From assembly GCF_900187115.1 (NCBI RefSeq), contig NZ_LT906455.1:124001-188000 (forward strand): a stretch of DNA of 64,000 nucleotides, read 5' to 3'. The notes under the pieces are model-generated. The model saw nothing but the letters and a program-made list of their open reading frames with translations. It searched no databases and had not been told where the DNA came from. This DNA is from Aliarcobacter butzleri (GTDB taxonomy: Bacteria; Campylobacterota; Campylobacteria; Campylobacterales; Arcobacteraceae). Below, piece by piece: positions 61,882-64,000 of the stretch; the stretch's first letter is position 1, and every line of letters begins with the position of its first letter. A program made the position numbers and the translations under genes.

Positions 61882-62521
61882 TAATAGAAGACCATTAAAA
61901 GTTAGAGGAAGTGTTTGGAGCCAAAAATTTGCAAGTTATTTAAGCAAAAAAGATATTACTCCAAATCAAATATCAATAGGTAGTATAGTTGCTTCTTTTA
62001 TAGCTTCAATTTTTATATTGTTTATTTCAAATGATAATTTTTTTACTATTTGGATTTCACCAATATTAGCTGCATTGTTTATACAAATGCGATTATTATG
62101 TAATTTATTTGATGGAATGGTTGCTCTTGAAGGTGGAAAAAGTACAAAATCAGGTGAGTTATTTAATGATATTCCAGATAGAGTTTCTGATAGTTTACTT
62201 TTTATAGCTTTAGGATATTCAATAACAAATATATCTTTTGGAATAGAACTTGGATATTTAGCAGCACTTTTTGCAGCTTTAACAGCTTATGTGAGAGTTT
62301 TAGGTGCAAGTATGCAAGCTGGAAGTTGTTTTAAAGGACCAATGGCAAAACAACATAGAATGGCTATTTTGACAATAGCTTTAATATTAACACCGTTTGA
62401 ATTATCACTTTTTGCTACAGATTATATTTTAATAATTACATTGTTTGTAATAGCAATTGGTTCATTTTTAACAATAATCAATAGAACAAAGACTATTTAT
62501 AACACTTTAGAAGGAAAATAA
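61871..62521 (+). CDS. CDP-alcohol phosphatidyltransferase family protein
   Basis: 216 residues, about six helices. Such enzymes exchange CMP of a CDP-alcohol for another alcohol. The signature DxxDGxxAR...GxxxDxxxD appears here as N-LF-DG-MV-AL...G-ELF-N-DIP-D (about residues 79-105), so the first Asp, the Arg and the third Asp are replaced; this variant looks like the YnbA-type subgroup of E. coli. TAATG overlap with the CdsA-like gene. Substrates unknown. Confidence 0.85.
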   Translation: MKDSNRRPLKVRGSVWSQKFASYLSKKDITPNQISIGSIVASFIASIFILFISNDNFFTIWISPILAALFIQMRLLCNLFDGMVALEGGKSTKSGELFNDIPDRVSDSLLFIALGYSITNISFGIELGYLAALFAALTAYVRVLGASMQAGSCFKGPMAKQHRMAILTIALILTPFELSLFATDYILIITLFVIAIGSFLTIINRTKTIYNTLEGK

Positions 62522-63453
62522 TGTTTGATATTGCACAAAATTCATTATATGCAATGATTCTTACCATTGCAGTTTTAGTTATATCAACTTTGATATATCA
62601 ATATAAAAAAGTTAAAAATCCAAATAAGGATTTTAAAGAATTGGGGTTAAGAATAAAATCTTGGTGGTGGATGATAGGAATAGTTTTTTTAGCATTAAGT
62701 ATTAGTCTAAAATCAGCTTTAATCTTTTTTGCCTTTTTATCATTTTTATCTCTAAAAGAGTTTTTATCAATAGTTTCTGTTAGATATGTGGATAGAAGAG
62801 CTATTTTTTGGGCTTATTTATCTATTCCTTTACAATATTATTGGATTAGTATTGGTTGGTATGGAATGTTTATCATATTTATTCCTGTTTATCTGTTTTT
62901 ATTTATACCTATAAGATTGGTTTTGATTGGAGAAACAAGTGGTTTTATAAAATCAGCAAGTATAATCCAATGGGCAACAATGCTAACAGTTTTTAGTATA
63001 AGTCATATAGCTTATCTTATGGCATTGCCAGTTCATAATAGTTTAGCTGGGAATATTGGTCCAGTTTTATTTTTATTGATAATGACACAGTTTAATGACG
63101 TTTCACAATATGTTTTTGGAAAATTATTTGGAAAACATAAGATTATTCCAAAAGTTAGTCCAAATAAAACATGGGAAGGATTTTTAGGTGGTGTTTTTAG
63201 TGTTACATTAATCTCTGGAATAGTTGCTCCTTATTTAACACCTTTAGATATGTCTTATGGATTTATGGCAGGATTTATTATCTCTTGCATTGGATTTTTT
63301 GGAGATGTAGTAATTTCAAGTGTAAAAAGAGATATTGGAATAAAAGATACAGGTACATTTATTCCTGGACATGGTGGAATTTTAGATAGAATTGATAGTT
63401 TAATGTACACAGCACCTGTTTTTTTCCATTTCTTATATTATGTGAGTTATTAA
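62521..63453 (+). CDS. CdsA-like phosphatidate cytidylyltransferase (second copy)
   Basis: 310 residues, about eight helices, with the CDS signature KDTGTFIPGHGGILDRIDS near the C-terminus and QYVFGKLFGKHKI / SPNKTWEGFLGG. Longer than the housekeeping CdsA at 38794 by an N-terminal extension of about 60 residues. With its neighbours it resembles E. coli YnbB. Likely activates a phosphatidate or similar lipid for the adjacent phosphatidyltransferase. Confidence 0.9.
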   Translation: MFDIAQNSLYAMILTIAVLVISTLIYQYKKVKNPNKDFKELGLRIKSWWWMIGIVFLALSISLKSALIFFAFLSFLSLKEFLSIVSVRYVDRRAIFWAYLSIPLQYYWISIGWYGMFIIFIPVYLFLFIPIRLVLIGETSGFIKSASIIQWATMLTVFSISHIAYLMALPVHNSLAGNIGPVLFLLIMTQFNDVSQYVFGKLFGKHKIIPKVSPNKTWEGFLGGVFSVTLISGIVAPYLTPLDMSYGFMAGFIISCIGFFGDVVISSVKRDIGIKDTGTFIPGHGGILDRIDSLMYTAPVFFHFLYYVSY

Positions 63454-63454
63454 T

Positions 63455-64000
63455 ATGAAAAGAGTTGTTAAAGTTTTATTTTTTGCTTTTATAGTAAAAC
63501 CAATTGTATTTGTTGTTTTAGGTTTAAATATCAAAGGAAGAGAAAAGTTACCTTTAGAAGGTGGAGCAGTTATTGCTCCTAATCATAATAGTCATTTGGA
63601 TACTTTGGTAATTATGAGTTTATACCCTTTATCTAAAATAGATAAAATTCGACCAGTTGCCGCAGCAGATTATTTTATGAGAAATAAATTTGTATCTTGG
63701 ATTTCAACTTATTGTATAGGTATAATTCCTTTAGATAGAACGGGTGCAAGTTCTCAAGAAGAATTATTCAAAGAACCACATGAAGCTTTAGATAATAAAG
63801 ATATTTTAATACTATTTCCAGAAGGAAGTAGGGGAAAACCTGAACAGATGACAAGATTGAAAAAAGGATTATTTTATTTATTAAAAGATAAAAAAGATAT
63901 ACCAATTATTCCTATTGCAATGCAAGGATTAGGTAACTCTTTACCAAAAGGTGAAGCTTTATTTGTACCTTTTAATTGTCAAGTAGTTATTGGTGAATCT
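63455..64000 (+). CDS. PlsC-like 1-acylglycerol-3-phosphate acyltransferase, 3' end outside window
   Basis: 182 residues are visible, running off the end. Acyltransferase motifs: H44-x4-D49 (NHNSHLD), the basic/hydrophobic GIIPLDRTG motif (89-97) and FPEGSRG (121-127). Adds the second acyl chain to lysophosphatidate. ATG one base after the CdsA-like stop, no ribosome-binding site of its own visible beyond the coupled stop. Confidence 0.9.
   Translation, partial: MKRVVKVLFFAFIVKPIVFVVLGLNIKGREKLPLEGGAVIAPNHNSHLDTLVIMSLYPLSKIDKIRPVAAADYFMRNKFVSWISTYCIGIIPLDRTGASSQEELFKEPHEALDNKDILILFPEGSRGKPEQMTRLKKGLFYLLKDKKDIPIIPIAMQGLGNSLPKGEALFVPFNCQVVIGES

Overview
The window is a gene-dense, very AT-rich (roughly 70% A+T by eye) stretch of bacterial chromosome. 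Gene content and order point to the Campylobacterota, most likely an Arcobacter/Aliarcobacter-type organism. Evidence: ispDF is followed by an orphan response regulator of the HP1021 type, close to hisIE and mrp (the same neighbourhood as in Campylobacter and Helicobacter). There is also a DUF507-carA pair, a UbiA-family prenyltransferase of the MqnP kind, and short promoters dominated by TATAAT. No phage, IS element, CRISPR array or plasmid backbone is visible. Apart from the tRNA cluster, no stretch over 300 bases lacks a gene.

Layout. 1-4 kb: end of a DoxX gene converging on metH. 4-7 kb: ilvE, an SPFH protein, a small exported protein, hisIE. 7-10 kb: a Cys-rich mini-protein, mrp, thiC. 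10-14.4 kb: HDOD protein, ispDF, HP1021-like regulator, pgpA, an orphan gene. 14.4-19.3 kb (minus): tight operon of class V aminotransferase, hisZ, purA, DUF507, carA. 19.4-22.8 kb: two YceI paralogues, a MarR regulator, a LigB/DODA dioxygenase and a pirin; the MarR gene and the second yceI share a 12-bp palindrome inside their promoters. 22.9-28.6 kb: divergent GAPDH, purM, short SpeE homologue, coaE, dapF, purT, GNAT. 28.6-31.4 kb (minus): Sel1 protein, DUF4236 protein, tRNA-Arg(TCG), mqnP/ubiA. 31.5-38.7 kb: lipoprotein, miaA, rpmE, rsmI, rlmB-like, aminotransferase, hom, TraT-like lipoprotein. 38.8-45.3 kb: long plus-strand run cdsA, dxr, small membrane protein, hydrolase, tsaD, SUI1-like, nnrDE, cutA, thiG. 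45.4-46.1 kb: seven tRNA genes behind a consensus promoter. 46.2-48.3 kb (minus): oadG-oadA. 48.5-55.3 kb: AraC-type regulator, Ca/Na antiporter, chemoreceptor, PLD-helicase-DUF3427 protein. 55.4-60.7 kb: tkt, lrgAB, GGCT protein, DUF350 protein, dicarboxylate symporter. 60.9-64 kb: a MerR-headed phospholipid module (membrane protein, CDP-alcohol phosphatidyltransferase, second CdsA, PlsC cut by the window end).

Most of this is housekeeping: purine, amino acid, isoprenoid, thiamine and phospholipid synthesis, and tRNA/rRNA modification. The parts that repay a second look are mainly regulatory or architectural: two mutually exclusive hairpins over the hom ribosome-binding site, a hairpin leader before rpmE, the MarR operators placed between -35 and -10, an internal ribosome-binding site that could release a free biotin carrier from oadA, a probably leaderless AraC-type gene, the PLD-helicase, and the accessory phospholipid operon. 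All functions are read from sequence motifs by eye; no database search or folding program was run.
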